Source: Primulina eburnea
Taxonomy: Eukaryota > Streptophyta > Magnoliopsida > Lamiales > Gesneriaceae
NCBI RefSeq assembly: GCF_022965805.1
Contig: NC_133108.1
Coordinates: 40,246,051 to 40,310,050 of the forward strand
Length of the DNA: 64,000 nucleotides
Reading direction: 5' to 3'
Part shown: one piece after another, positions 36,701-49,710 of the stretch
Numbering within the stretch: position 1 is the first letter of the stretch
Layout: the number at the start of each line of letters is the position of its first letter
Translations under genes and position numbers: made by a program
The notes under the pieces: generated by a model
Seen by the model: only the letters and a program-made list of their open reading frames with translations
What the model was told of the DNA's origin: nothing
Databases searched by the model: none

Positions 36701-37058
36701 TGGCCAATCTAATTAACTGTTGCTCCATGACACATCAAGTATGAGTCAATATATCGTTTCTGGATTAAAATTTTATATAATTATATCCACAAGTATTTAC
36801 ACATATGAACTTGCAAAATCCCTATTCTGCAACAACTCATTAACAAAATCTCCTAGGATTGGTGGCAGGTGGATTTAGTAGAGCCTCGTTTCGTGTTTTC
36901 ACACATCCTGCGTGTGTAATAAACTGAACATTGGTAATCCATACCCAAAATCATATTCATGCAAGTCGGCAGGGCATTTTACAACAAAGATACCAAGTAC
37001 CATTGACCAACTAAATTTGACATCATTCTGATCACGCTTGCCCCAATATCTCGAGTTT
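33784..37058 (-). pseudogene. Unrecognised multi-exon gene, probably 5'-truncated
   Basis: On the minus strand several exon-like blocks follow one another with GT-AG borders: about 37000-37058 (TRDIGASVIRMMSNLVGQ), 36107-36180 (LVKLTRCSMVLWVFTADKLTK), 35948-36034 (TILWPVCKAQCRNSSTCHLL), 35263-35355 (DEGLDPYILSRILEVLDCAF, then IQIAEYASFHLTLLSRF), 34621-34672 (KKLANLVLDVMASWVSE), about 34110-34200 (LEQAHATLLSHLCLCD) and a last exon near 33784-33902. The segments look like amphipathic helices of a HEAT/ARM-type protein, but I do not recognise the family. No start exon is seen: the 5' side meets a long inverted repeat at 37135, and repeat sequence occupies 36209-36500. It could be a real gene with missed exons or a decaying copy. 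Confidence 0.4.
36209..36500. repeat. LTR-like fragment inside the gene relic
   Basis: TTGTCCCACATCAGTTATC and the following TGTTGGACTGGTTATAG, GATCACCC and TGAGACTAGAGGGCATAAGC words resemble the start of plant LTRs. It would lie in an intron of the gene relic. The ends are not defined. Confidence 0.3.
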
Positions 37059-37134
37059 CTATAGGCAGAGCAATCAATATTTTACAGTTTTAACATTCTC
37101 CACGACAATAAATTTAACAATTAATTCCAACGGA

Positions 37135-38285
37135 TTAGCTCAAATAACTTTTAAGTCCAATTATCATTAATAAATTCAATTAGATACATACTTTTATTTT
37201 CAAGACTATTTTATGAATTATTTTTTAATATATATATTTAAAAAATTATATTATGATAAATAATTATCAAATCAAATATACAATTACAATATTGATAAAA
37301 TATAATAAATAAATATATGTCACCAAAATCTGGAGGTATTATTTTCGAATGATTGAAACAAAAATAAGCATTATTTTAGTTTTTCAAAATCTGATATTGA
37401 TCATTTTGAATACCAGAAAATGTTCAACATGCAAGTTATAGATTATGAAAAAGAGCTCTTTTAGAGAGAAAAAACCGATGGTACGTGACGGCCGAAGCAC
37501 CGATACGACAGCACAGCACGTGAAAAACTCACTCATTCCTGATTTACGTAATTCCAGTGGTCGATTTTTTTTGCACTTGATTTAAACATTTCTAGTAAGT
37601 TTTACAAACTTTTCTGCTTGTATTTTAAATTAAATATAATTAAACAAATTTATTTTATTATATTTTTATCAATATATCAAATATATTTTAGTTGTGAATA
37701 TAATTGGTTTACTAAGTTATAATTTTACTAATATATATTTATAATAATATAGATAGAAATTAAAACATGATTATTATATATTTTTTAATATTTTGAAAAT
37801 ATATTATATTTGAGTATAATTTGTTACTCGAAAAACCACGAAACTTTACCAGAAATTTATAAATCAAGTGCAAAACTTGCAATCATTGAAGTTACATAAA
37901 TTATGAATAAATAGATTTTTCATGCTTTGTCGTATTAATGCTCCGGCACACTCTATCGATTTTTCCCAAAAATATTTATCTTTTTATGATGTTGAACACA
38001 TTTTTGAATTCTAAATAATCAATATCAGATTTTGAAAAATTAAAATAATGATTATTTGTGTTTCGGGCGTCCGAAAAAACACCTTCAAACTCTGATGGCA
38101 GATTTTTATTTATTATTTATTTATCAATATGATAAATAAAAAAATTAGTTGTACATTTGAGTCAATCATTATTTATCACAATAAAAAAATAATCAATGAA
38201 TTATGAATAAATAAAATAATCTTGAAAATAAAAGTGTTTGAACTTATTAATAGTAATTGTACTTAAAAGATAATTAGGTTGAAAG
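37135..38285. repeat. Long imperfect inverted repeat, ~1.15 kb
   Basis: The left arm (37135-37620) and the inverse of the right arm (37840-38285) align in order through CTTTTAAGTCCAATTA / CTTTTAAGTACAATTA, CTTTTATTTTCAAGA, a TTTTTCAAAATCTGATATTG block, the CGATACGACA...CACGTGAAAA block and TGCACTTGATTTA. Between them is an AT-rich loop of about 220 bp. Nothing in it codes. It looks like a foldback transposon. A partial copy of one arm (TGTTGAACAC...AATATCAGATTTT) is at 39248-39298. Confidence 0.75.
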
Positions 38286-39985
38286 TAAAATTAAAAAAAT
38301 AACTACATATTATATGATATGATAAGTTTTTTGGACATGCAATTTTAGTAGAACTTGATAGTGACTGTGCATATTTAATTATAATTATAAATAAATACAG
38401 ATATTAATTAAATGAAGATTAACACATAAATGAGCAATTAATGGTGCAGGCCAGCTCTCTCAAACAGTAACTCGATATTAATCACAAAATCAATGTATCG
38501 ATCCGATATACATGAAGTTGACATTTCACGTTTCATAATTAAAACATGATGCTGATGCACACATTTAATTTCATCTCCATTTTTCATCTTCTCACGTTCT
38601 ATTATCGTCGTCGTCGTCGACCCCTTTAATTTTCACAAAGTAGAAAATTAATGTTAGATCATATTATTATATCAAAAAGTCGATGTAATTTGTTATATTT
38701 CTACGATTTGCAAGTTATTGCAACTAGGGATCGATAAAAAACAAAAATCGTACATATAAGAAGCTTGGAAGAGTGATAAAAACATGATATTGATATTACT
38801 GTACCATTCAAAATATTTGAGTTATACTTTCATCGTAATCATATAACTTTTGATAAAACATCTAGATGTTTCATCGCATGAATATATTTTGAGAAGCTAG
38901 TTTTATATGCCCAATGTTTAAATCCTTATTGCCGAATTCTGATTGTGTGATTGGTTTGAAGACAAATATATTAATATAGACAATATTATTCATAATAATG
39001 GAATTTTTATGAAACACGCAAAACACCTTTACTGGTGTGTTTTGTCAAAAAGAGAGTCGATGAAACAACAATTTATTTTACACTTGTATACTAAGATAAG
39101 GATAAAATAAAGGTTTTCTTCTATGATGACACATATATGTAATAAAAGCAAATATAGACTTGTCGTTGGCGTAACAAGAAATCAAATTTTATGTTTTATC
39201 TCATATCAAAAATCACACTTTTCTTGAATTTTCTCAAATATAATTTTCATGTTGAACACTTCTTTGAATTCGAACATATCAATATCAGATTTTTCAACTG
39301 GAATATTGTCTCCATAGATCATAGAATATTTTCCCGTAGTTTTTCGACAAATATTTCATTTATTTTGTATTATTTAACGACTAATTGGACCACTTAAAAA
39401 AGCAATAATAATGTCCATAATTTTTCGGTGGTACGCAGCTAGAAAATTCTTTGCGGCAAGGAACAAGGCCATGTGTTTGAATAATTGAATATAGGGGTTG
39501 GGAATATTCATCATCGGAAATTAAATATATTGGACACGGGTCTACACTCTCACACATGAAAGCTACCTCTTGGACCATTATTAACAAATTAATCTCCCAT
39601 TCAATTTTTTTTTAATTGTTTGATGCCTATCTTTTTGGTCACTTTGTCTTATTTTTGAAGTCACCAACTCAACCATTTAAGGGAGTGTTTCACTCAAAAG
39701 AGCTAATGTAAGAAAAATTTATTACAAATTGTAGCTTCTTGATAAAGAATTACTTTATTGCAAGTAGTAAGATACAAATCAATTTGGTGAAAGGGGAGAT
39801 GATTGTAGTTTACTGAAAATGGAGTGACATGAATCTTAAATGTACATGGAACAATTATAGCATTAATAACAATCAAGTTAAACTAACATATTCATGAAAG
39901 TTAATAGAAGAATTATTTTCCTAAATCTACTTGACAACACAAAATGGAATCAAAAGCAATCCTACAACTCTGATTATCCACTCGC
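38286..39985. other. AT-rich spacer with repeat debris
   Basis: Apart from the partial inverted-repeat arm at 39248-39298 and a TCGTCGTCGTCGTCGAC run near 38606-38620, nothing is recognised. Confidence 0.4.
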
Positions 39986-40480
39986 TCACTCTTAAGATTG
40001 AGATTTAAACTTAATTCAATCTCAAAAGATAGCTCAAGAGAAAAAGATTGTACAAATCCATATATGTAACTCTCATGGATTTTATATAACCGATGTAGTC
40101 ATCATAAAAGTGGAACCTGGGTCACGATAAGAACATGTATCTGATATCATGTTAAGAGTGAGACTTGTGCTTGACTCAACCCCAAAAGCTAACTCAAGAA
40201 GAGATGATTGTCCAAGTCCAAATATTCAACTTTCAAGAACTTTATCCAATGATGTGGAACAACTAACACACCTCCTCACGCCCAGTAATAAACATCTGAC
40301 ACGTAAAATTTACAAATGACCTAACTATAGATAGCCCAACATATAACGATGGGTTTGAGCTCTGATACCATTTAAAATTGAGATTTACCCATAACTCAAC
40401 CTAAAAACCAGCTCAAGTTAAGAAAATTGTCCAAATCTATATATAACTCTCAAATATTTATCCAATGGGGCAACTAACAC
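39986..40480. repeat. Three degenerate direct copies of an LTR-type segment
   Basis: Blocks starting CACTCTTAAGATTGAGATTT (39989), TGTTAAGAGTGAGACTTGTG (40149) and ATTTAAAATTGAGATTTACC (about 40370) each continue with an ACTCAACC...AGCTCAAG segment and a ATTGTCCAA(A/G)TC segment. GCTCTGATACCA (40359-40370) before the third is the reverse of the common Met-tRNA primer site. These are remnants of LTR retroelements. Confidence 0.5.
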
Positions 40481-40829
40481 TCGCATAAACATATAACATG
40501 TCATCTACATATCTGCAAAACATCAAAACAAATATACACGTCAAGCAGAGTTGGGAACTCGGGAAAACTGGTCGAGACAAGACATGGTGGCTCGGGACGG
40601 GTTATTTGCGATGGAACGGGGAATGGGAAGGGCGAGGTGGCGCGATCGAATGGACTTTGAGCAGAGTGAAATAGAGAAAGGTGAGATCCGAGGACTGCAT
40701 GGATTCCGAATAGTCGAGATTTATAACTTAAGAAACTAATACATAAATTTCAACAAAAATAGACATCAACCCATCGTCCCTCTCGGCTCTAGCCACGCAC
40801 CTGCTGGATCCGCCTCTCCTATGCACATT
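40481..40829. other. GC-richer spacer downstream of the TMK gene
   Basis: 40550-40720 is clearly richer in GC than its surroundings and has an open frame of 62 codons, but no family resemblance. It may be the 3' UTR of the adjacent minus-strand kinase gene or captured sequence. Confidence 0.3.
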
Positions 40830-43789
40830 CTATCGCCCATCGGCAGAAGTGAACGACTCCGCAAATCCCGCAGGCCTGGCTGGAATACTCCCCTTACTAT
40901 CCTCAAGGTCCATATAACTAGAAAATTTCCCGTCTGCCTCTTGCCAATCTTTCACCATTTGGTTAAGCGGAAGGCTATAATCAATACCACAGTATTCCAC
41001 CGTATCCTCGTCTATTGGCTTCCATTTCTCGACCAGCGATGCCAAGACATTGACAGCATATCCCATATCGGGTCGTTGGCCAGGCTCCCGCGCGGTGCAG
41101 TGTCCAGCAAGATCCGATACGCTTAAAATGCTGTCATATATTTCATCTTTTATGTCTAACGTTTGATCAATGGCCGCCATTAACTTTTCTTTCTTTGATT
41201 TGACTTGCCAGAACCATCCAACCAAGTATTGGCTTTCCTCAGGCCTTTCCTCGTCCATGGCCATCATTCCGGTTAATAGTTCCATTAACACAACACCAAA
41301 GCTGAATACATCAGCTTTTGTGGTGATTTTCCCTGTCACTGAATGAAGTTGAAGAGTTAACTAAGTAAATTTTATCATGTCTGCAGTAAATGGTTAACAA
41401 ATCAAACGTTGAGTTTAATAGAGAGCCCATAAAATCAGAAATAATGCTTACCAGCATATTCAGGAGCCAGGTACCCAAAAGTCCCTGCTAGCCGTGTCAC
41501 CACAGATTTTTCTCCATGATCGGGGGCAAGTTTGACCAGTCCAAAATCCGACACTTTAGCTCGAAAATTGTCACCGAGTAAGATATTCGAAGATTTGAGG
41601 TCGCGGTGTATGAATCTTTGATGAGCAAAAGTATGAAGGTACTCCATTCCCCGAGCAACATCCAGCGCTATATTTAGCCTTAGCTTCCAGGAGAGAGGCT
41701 CTAATTGAAATTTCTTCCAGTGAAAAAGATGCTTGCTGAGGGCCCCTTGATGCATGTACTCGTAAACAAGAATCCTTTCATTTCCTTGGATTGAATATCC
41801 CAAAAGAGATACTAAATGCCGGTGACGAACTTTGGAAAGAACAGCGATTTCAGATTGAAATTCGTCCAACCCCTTGCTGCTAATCACCCCACCTTCCATC
41901 CTTTTCACGGCTATTTTAGTCCCATCATCTAATTCTCCCTCATAAACTACCCCAAAACCACCGCGGCCGAGTTCATTTTCGGGAGCGAAATTCTTGGTCA
42001 CGTTTCGAAGAACTTGAATCGATATGACAAGATTTCCAGCCTCAACCACATGGGAGTCGCTACTGTTTATGCTTGCCGAGCCACTCATGGCTAAAGAAGA
42101 CGTGCTTCTATTCGTGTTATCAGCAACGACAATCTTTACCGTGTTTTCTGAATTGGATGGGTCTCTTGGGTGAACCACAAGGGAGGAGCTTGGAGTAGGG
42201 TCCCTAGCTTTTTTGGTCTTACAAATATAAACTGACAATGGCACTACCAAGCAAACAAGAATTGCAAAACTCGCAACAGGTACCACAATGGCGAATATCT
42301 TAGGATTCTTGGAATGGCTTCCTTCTAAATATGTTGAACTAGTAGAATTAGATATGGAACCAACCGTTGGCGAGGCAGGTGAGGGTCGTAAACTGGGAGA
42401 AACGGTGTTGTTACCTTGTGAAGGTGACTCAGGATTCGAGTTTAGTAGAGAGTTTCCACTTAGGAAAAGCTTTACATTGTCACTAAACTTAGGAACAGGG
42501 GGGGAGAGGTTGTTTTCACTCAAATTCAACAAAATTAAAGATTTCAAACCAGTCCAATTTGTAGGGATCGAACCGGATAGATTGTTGGATTGCAGTAATA
42601 TACGGGTAAGCGAATCAAGCTCTACAAGTGAAGGGCTTAGAGTACCGAAAAGATTATAGCTTGGCAAGTTTATGGTAGCTACTTTTCCATTATCACAACT
42701 CACTCCGAACCAAGACGCGCATGGATTATTACCAGACCACGATTCCACAAGCTTGGAGGGGTAATTTACCCCATCAAGAAAATCTAAGAGCGCCATAACT
42801 TCTGGTGCGCAGAGAGTTCCAGGGTTTGGAAGACAAAACGGATTTGATGCAAAAGTAAAATCAACGGCTTTGAACTTTGGTATAGGACCCATGAAATGAT
42901 TATTGTTCAAATCTAAATGGACTAATGCCATATTTGCTAATCCGGCAGGAATTAAACCAACAAGATCATTGCGATTGAGATTGAGATCTTGCAAAGATAC
43001 TAAATCACCAATATTCTCGGGGATTTTACCTGAAAATCGGTTTCCATGGAGCCAGAGGCTAGTGAGCGAGGCCATGCTTGAAACCACATCAATTGGACCA
43101 GTCATACCATGTGTTTGCCCATTTAACCATAGAGTTGTCAAAAGAGATCCCCGAAAACTCTCCGGGATGGTACCTGAAATCCGATTCGAAGACAGTTTCA
43201 AGACCTCTAAAGATGACATATTTCCCAAGAACTCAGGTAAAGGACCAGCCAAATTGCAGTTCATAAGGGTGAGATTCTTCAACTGGGCCGAATCTTGTAA
43301 GTCAGAAGGTAAAATCCAGCCAGTAGTGGCATTCAAAGGGATGTTATCCAATGCCAAAACCTCCAAATTCACAAGCCCTTTAAAGAAATCAGACGGGATT
43401 GTGTCAAAATTATTGTAATCCAAATAAGCATATCTCAATTCAGACAACCCACTGAAAGAGGGCAAACTCCCGCTAAATTGGTTCTGCTGAAGGCCTAAAT
43501 TCCGCAGCATAGACAACTCGTTGAAATTTTGAGGTAAAGGGCCTTTCAAACCCAAACCTCTGACCTGAATCTGTGTTACCCTGCCACCAGAACAAAATAC
43601 ATGACTCCAGCTCGGAGGACCACAAGGGTCATCGCCATTGACGGGCCAGTTCAAAAGCTCGGTATTTTCCAAACCTTTTCTGAACTCATTCAAAATAGCT
43701 AAATCATTAGGGTCCGTAACACTATAAACAAAGGAAAACCCAAAGAGAAAATACACCGCAGCGACACTAATCTCGGCTTTCACCTCCAT
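40830..43789 (-). CDS. TMK: TMK-type leucine-rich-repeat receptor-like kinase
   Basis: Two exons (41452-43789, then 40830-41338) join at phase 1 to 948 residues; the single intron within the kinase domain (after LAPEYA) is the family pattern. A signal peptide (to about 24) precedes two LRR blocks separated by a non-LRR island, each preceded by a DPC or NPC motif (NGDDPCGPPSW; NNPCASWFGVSCDNG). This is the TMK ectodomain. The helix is at about 497-521. The kinase has LGRGGFGVVYEG, AVKRMEGG (ATP lysine), HRDLKSSN and SDFGLVK, so it should be active. It ends ARPAGFAESFTSADGR, typical of TMKs. TMKs work at the plasma membrane in auxin signalling with ABP1-type partners. Start: first in-frame ATG at 43789; upstream openness uses TTG. 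The ectodomain is nearest to TMK2/TMK3 as I recall; the member is not certain. Confidence 0.93.
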
Positions 43790-44325
43790 TACAGACACCT
43801 GAAGCAAAGATAGCAACTTTACAGGTATTGAGATTACTTCATGAAAAGGAAAATGGAAACATTGTTCACAGTTTGCTCAAGAACCCGATCCGAAATCTTG
43901 CGAGAAAAAAATGGTGGAGAATATGAGACATGGGAAACGAATTTAATTCAAATTAGAAAAATCCAAGAACGTGAGGGGAGATCATAAGAGTGAGAATGAT
44001 GAAGAACACTTTGCAGGAGGGTGGTGTAACCAAGAATAATCATAGACAAAATATATTTTAAACTAGAAATTGAAAATTAGTTCGTTAAAGCTTGGGGTGG
44101 AAGCGAAGACGTGGATATTCGGTAAGCTTTGCTCAATCTCTAGATAAAGATAAACGTAAATCAAGGAAGAAACAATATTAAGTGATGCATGTACATAATT
44201 CGATCTCATATATCAATTTTATGAAATGATTTGATAAATTAATTCAACGAGAAGGTTCTTCGAATCTCGATCTGATCACTTCATTGTAATTAACTTGAGA
44301 TTACTATTGGTAAGTTAAAAAATAT
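43790..44325. other. 5' flank of the TMK gene
   Basis: Promoter side of the minus-strand gene. No clear TATA box could be fixed by eye. Confidence 0.4.
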
Positions 44326-44478
44326 GACAAAAACTTGTGTGAGATGATTTCACAGGTCGTATTTGTAAGACGAATCTCTTATTTGAGTTATCCATGAAAA
44401 AAATATTACTTTTTACTTTTTATTGTGATTATCGATAAGATTGACCGTCTCACAGATAAAGATTCGTGAGACAGACCT
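44326..44478 (+). repeat. Copy of the ~180-bp palindrome-ended repeat
   Basis: GACAAAAACTTGTGTGAGAT...GATTCGTGAGACAGAC. The internal duplication is shortened (ATTACTTTTTACTTTTTATT). Confidence 0.8.
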
Positions 44479-44972
44479 ATCCAAAAAATATATATAATAG
44501 GTTATATTTAGGTACTGAGAAAGGGACATTTCGTCTTTTTATTATCATGGAACGTGACTGTGCGTGATAAACTTTATTATTAAAAAACTAGTAAATTGCA
44601 TTTATGATTTATGGCTTTATCGACAGAAGGTAATTCTTGGTCGTTCGGGCTGTAAGTGAAACTGCTCTTCATATTTGGTGTGCTTTCAGATGAAATAAAA
44701 ATCACTCTTGGGATTGGTCAGTGGAATTCTTTAAAATCCAGCTGTTCAAAACTTAGTTTTGATTTACTAAAAACAAAGTTTTGGAAATTTAATTGAAAAT
44801 TTGATTATATCAGTGATATTGGTTTCCGAATTTGATCGTAAAACGGTCAATATATTTTAAATAATAATATATTTTGTGATGATAAAATCATAATATATAT
44901 ATATATATATGTTGTAATACAATGTATTAAGTTGGTGTATCTTTTTAAGTTTAATTTCACACAACAATTATA

Positions 44973-45153
44973 AGAGTACGTATTTTGTGAGACGTTCTCA
45001 CGAATGTTTATCAATGAGACGGGTCAACCCTATCGATATTCACAATAAAGTAATACTCTTAGCATCAAAAATAATATTTTTTCATTAATGACTCAAATAA
45101 GATATATGTATCACAAAATACGACCCATAAAACCGTCTCACACAATTTTTTGT
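44973..45153 (-). repeat. Copy of the ~180-bp palindrome-ended repeat
   Basis: Inverse orientation: TGTGAGACGTTCTCACGAAT, GAGACGGGTCAACCCTATC, then AAACCGTCTCACACAATTTT. Confidence 0.8.
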
Positions 45154-45682
45154 CCAGTTATAATATAGAAGAATGTAATTTTTTTAGAATGCGGCCATGG
45201 GAAAAAAATGAATTGAAACAACCGTTTTCTTAGCAAATTAATTAAAAATTAAAATTATATCGAAACTAATTTTGGAGACAAAAATCTCTTCTTATCGGGT
45301 GTGTTTTACCCTATAGATCGTAATCATTCATTCGAAAAGTTAAACACATTTAACAGAATTTTGTATAATTTTATTTATCTTACATCAACCTACTACTAGG
45401 TTGATGTATTTACATGGTCTTCTCGGTATTTGGACTCCTCACGTACTAAACCTACCCGAAAGTAATTTGCGATTATCGTTGAATTTTTAATGATTGTGAA
45501 AGTAACAAGCACGCACACACACACACACATATATTTATTAATTGTTTTAAGATAAAACATATATGTATTTAATCTTGGTTGGTCTAAATATATTAGGTGG
45601 AACGACGTCGACTCCTCAACTTGTTGAATCGGGGTTTAATAGTCAATTAATTTCCAGTGTACAGGTGTGATTTATTTTCAGT

Positions 45683-45866
45683 AAGGCAAAAACTTGTGTG
45701 AAACGGTCTCACGGGTCAAATTTCGTGAGACGGATCTTTATTTGAGTAATCCATTAAAAAGTATTGCTTTTTATGCTAAGAGTACTACTTTTTATGGTGA
45801 ATATGAGTAGGGTTGACCCGTCTCACAGATTGAGATTCGTGAGACGGTCTCACATGAGACCTACTC
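45683..45866 (+). repeat. Well-preserved copy of the ~180-bp palindrome-ended repeat
   Basis: GGCAAAAACTTGTGTGAAAC at the left, GTGAGACGGTCTCACATGAG then ACCTACTC at the right. Full length. Confidence 0.9.
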
Positions 45867-46646
45867 TTTCAGTAAATATATGTTACGTTGCCTAATTATT
45901 TCATTGAATGCGCATCAGCGCATGTAGTGCATGTCCGTGTGTATAAAATAGAAGGTGATGCGATAAAAAAATAATTAAAATAAATAAATTTCTGGACTCA
46001 AATAAGATATTACTCAACTTGCAGTTTTGAAAGCGAAAATATTGATTAAGTTTGCATAATCAATTTTCTCGAATTTTTTTATCGATCAATTAAATAGTCT
46101 AGTCATTTTATTCTTTTGTATATCATAGTTGATGGAAGATATATTTCAAGGAACTTTAACTTGAAAAAACTCTTTACGACATACGCAACTTTTTATGGAT
46201 CACAGAAAATATGCAGCCGAGTGTCGAAAAATCACATGAAACGGATTAGTAGAGAGAGAAATCGAACGATAACGAGATTGATCGTCGTAGAATATAGAGT
46301 GAAATATTTGTTTTTCAGTAAGAACTCATGATTGAGTGTCTTTCGAATTGATTATCCATTATTGTTTTTAATGGTTATGAGTGAGACTAAAAAAATAAAT
46401 CGATTACGAGACTTCAAGTTTTCATGGTGAACCACATGTTTATTAATCATTATTTATGAGATGAATTTATGGATTAAAAATATTATACTATACTAGTGAT
46501 TTAAAAAAATTGGTGCCACCTGGTGGAGCTGGTCCATGCTCAGGCTGAACTTGCAGTACAAAATTTTGGGGACTCACCCCACCAGGATGGCTGGTATACA
46601 CATGTGTGTGATCGTGTGTAAAGAAATAGTCCATCTATGATTAAAT

Positions 46647-47265
46647 CTAAGGATAAATTTGTATTTTTGATTTTATAATTTGTGTTTTCTTTATTTTGGT
46701 CGTATTAAAAATGAATTTGTATTTTTAATCTCACAAATTGCATATGTTTTTTTATTTTTGATCATGTTAACAGTGTGTTAATATTTTTAGTCACGTAACT
46801 TATATATATTTTTTATTTTTAGTCATGTTAAGGATGTATTTGCATTTTTAGTTCTTTGGTTTTTTTTTGGTCTTTTTTCTGGATCGTGTTTTGTTTGCTC
46901 GTAATTGTTTATGTGACGAACGTTGATGTTAACATGAATTTTTGGAATAAAACTTGCACACGTGTCATGATTTTTTTAGAATATTGTTTGGAAGAAAACA
47001 CGAAGGACCTCGGTTAAAAAATGAAAAAATGTTAAAAAAATCATGCAAATTACATGACTAAATATGAAAATTCACTTTTAATAAGATAAAAAATTGAAAG
47101 AAAAAAAAACATGCAAATTTCTAGAATAAAAATGTAAATACTGTTAAAACATTAAATAAAACATATGTTATTTGACTAAAAATACACATTTATTTTTAAA
47201 CGGAGCGAAAATGAAAAAAAAAAAAGAAAAAGGTTAATTACATGACAAAATTGTAATTATCCCTA
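46647..47265. repeat. Imperfect inverted repeat, ~620 bp
   Basis: The left arm holds repeated TTTTTAGTCATGTTAA-type and ATTTGTATTTTTA words. The right arm holds the inverse (TTACATGACTAAA, TACATGACAAAATTG). The outer ends AGGATAAATTTGTATTTTTG and, inverted, AGGGATAATTACAATTTTG are alike. This looks like an old foldback or MULE-like element; target duplication not established. Confidence 0.5.
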
Positions 47266-49329
47266 AAATCAACTTGATAATGTGATGAGAGAATGCTCAA
47301 ATAACATTTTTATAAATTTTTATTACGAAATAAAAAATAATTAGAGGTATAATCATCTCATTTTGCTCCAAAGAAGATCCACACCAGGATGGATAAGAAT
47401 TTTTTTATTTTATTAATTACTTATAAAAAATTTCGAGAATATAAAATACAATGTTAAATCGAAATTGAGAAATATTCCAAAATCAAATAGATATTCTAGA
47501 CAAGCACCCATAAATATTAAATATTGTCCATTTTACAGTTTGAATCAGATGTGATTGACGCTGTCGCTAATCAATTGCTCGTAGCGCCAATTACGTGTTA
47601 TATTTTAAAATGAACTACGTGGCCTATTTTTTTTCCCAATATCCGATAAAGTGTAATTTTTTTGGTAAAAAACTTATATTTATGGTTATTTGGATCGGTA
47701 AATACGAAACAATAAAATAAAATTTCAAGTTTCCTCTTTTAATGCATAGTATTAATTTTGCACAAAAACTCTCGTTCTCATAGTCAATTTTTGAGACATA
47801 TATTCTATTTAAATCACTCATAAAAAAATATTAATTTTATTGTAAACATAAACTCACGAATAAAAATACGTCGGACATTATCACAAAAGAACTATGAGTA
47901 TGTATAAAACAAAGCAGGTGAAGCATCGTAACTCATCCATTAAATATATCTTCAACTATAAAATAAGTGTGCTTAAAATTGTACATTAACCAAAGTATAT
48001 TAGTTATATAATATTCAATGGGATGAGTAATTATATATAGATGGTGATAAAGATGTAACTCTAATTTTATATTTATAATATATATTAATTATATAATATT
48101 CAACGGGGTGAATGATTTATATATAATCGATGATAATAGTATAATTTTAATTTGTAAAACAGCTCAAATACAATGTGTTAATTAATCTCAAACAATTATT
48201 GTTCTCAACATCATATAAAATTTATTCCATCCATATTTAATTTCACCATGCATTTGACAATAAAATAGACAAAAGGTGTGAAAAAACTAAAATAGTTTTT
48301 TAAATGATGTTTTTATTATATAAAAAGAACATTTTATAAACGTGAGAAGATGTGTATTTTTAAAAAAATAATATATCGTGACAAGAAATTAGTTGCTTCA
48401 AACCCTCAAATTTAAAAATATAATATATGATATATTGTGTGTGTGTGTGTGTGCGCTGAGGAAATATACGAGGATAGTGGGGAAGGGGAAGTAACTATTG
48501 TTTTAAAATTAAGCTTAAAACGAGTTGATGATATTATATTATTATATTAATATATTTCTTCAGATTTTATCTATAAATAAAATAGAGCGTATTCAATTTC
48601 TAAATGATTCGTACATTGTTAGGTATTCAAGATTATTTAATTGGTGAGGAGTATAATAATAATATTATTTTGATGTAATTTCGTCATACCATTTAAGGGT
48701 TAAGGATTAATATATAATATACACTATAGATATATATCAGTGCACAATAGCTTGCATTATGTCGAGTGTAATGATGTTATTATTTAGTAGAACAATCGAA
48801 ACGCGGAGTTTGAGTTGTTGTAAATTTTGAAAGATCAGAGTTGATATGTTGCCAACAACTATGCTTTAGGTAAAACGGCACATGTTCTGTCCTAAATTTC
48901 TTTTAAAAATAACTTTTTAGACTAATTTTTTTGTATGTTTCAGGTGTTTGATAATTTAATTTTTTTTAAAAAAACTTTTTTAAGGATATGTTAGTTATAT
49001 ATCATATGTAAATTTACCTACATAAGTTTTTATGATATTTTAATTTAATCAAGTAAAAAATATTGCAAGTGTAGTACATTATAATTTAAATTTTAATGTA
49101 TCTCGTCGTCAATATTTTTTAAAACTAAAATTTATATTATCGTACATCATATTTTGAATGCTATCCCTCTACAAAAATGTTGTTTTATGCGATTGGTAAT
49201 CAGAGCTCGACTTTGATTTTGTGGTAGAGAGGAAGGAGGCAGGACAATGTTGATCAGCAACAAAAACAAGAAAAGTAAAAGGGTGATATTAGTTACATGA
49301 TCAACGTTAAAACTAAAAGCCATTTTGTC

Positions 49330-49332
<3 letters not shown>
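47266..49332. other. AT-rich spacer, nothing recognised
   Basis: It holds a (GT)n run at about 48438-48453 and AT-driven open frames only. Confidence 0.45.

Positions 49333-49396
<64 letters not shown>
49333..49396. repeat. (AT)n microsatellite
   Basis: About 64 bp of AT dinucleotides. Confidence 0.95.
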
Positions 49397-49400
<4 letters not shown>

Positions 49401-49710
49401 TTTTAAAATTTTTTGAGGTTGTTGTACTTTTGAAATTAAATAACAGTTTATATATAGAAATTATAAGGTTTTTTTTTCCCCGGAAAAAAGCAAGGTTGAT
49501 TATTGATGGAGGTCACGTCGTTGGACTTTGCAACCTTTTTCTTTTTATATGGTATGTAGCTGTAAACATTTAATTTACTACTAATTCGTGGAACTAAAGC
49601 AATGAAAATGAATATGGTATACTGATGTGAATAATATATGAATATTATTTGCATATATGATAGATGTTTTTTATTTTTAAAATAATTGATTTAGTTTTGG
49701 TTTGTAATAA

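Noticed and set aside
42288..43418. Plus-strand open frames of 123, 171 and 62 codons
   Set aside because: Antisense of the TMK ectodomain; LRR codon periodicity produces such shadows.
49325..49573. 82-codon plus-strand frame starting with Tyr-Ile repeats
   Set aside because: Translation of the (AT)n microsatellite.
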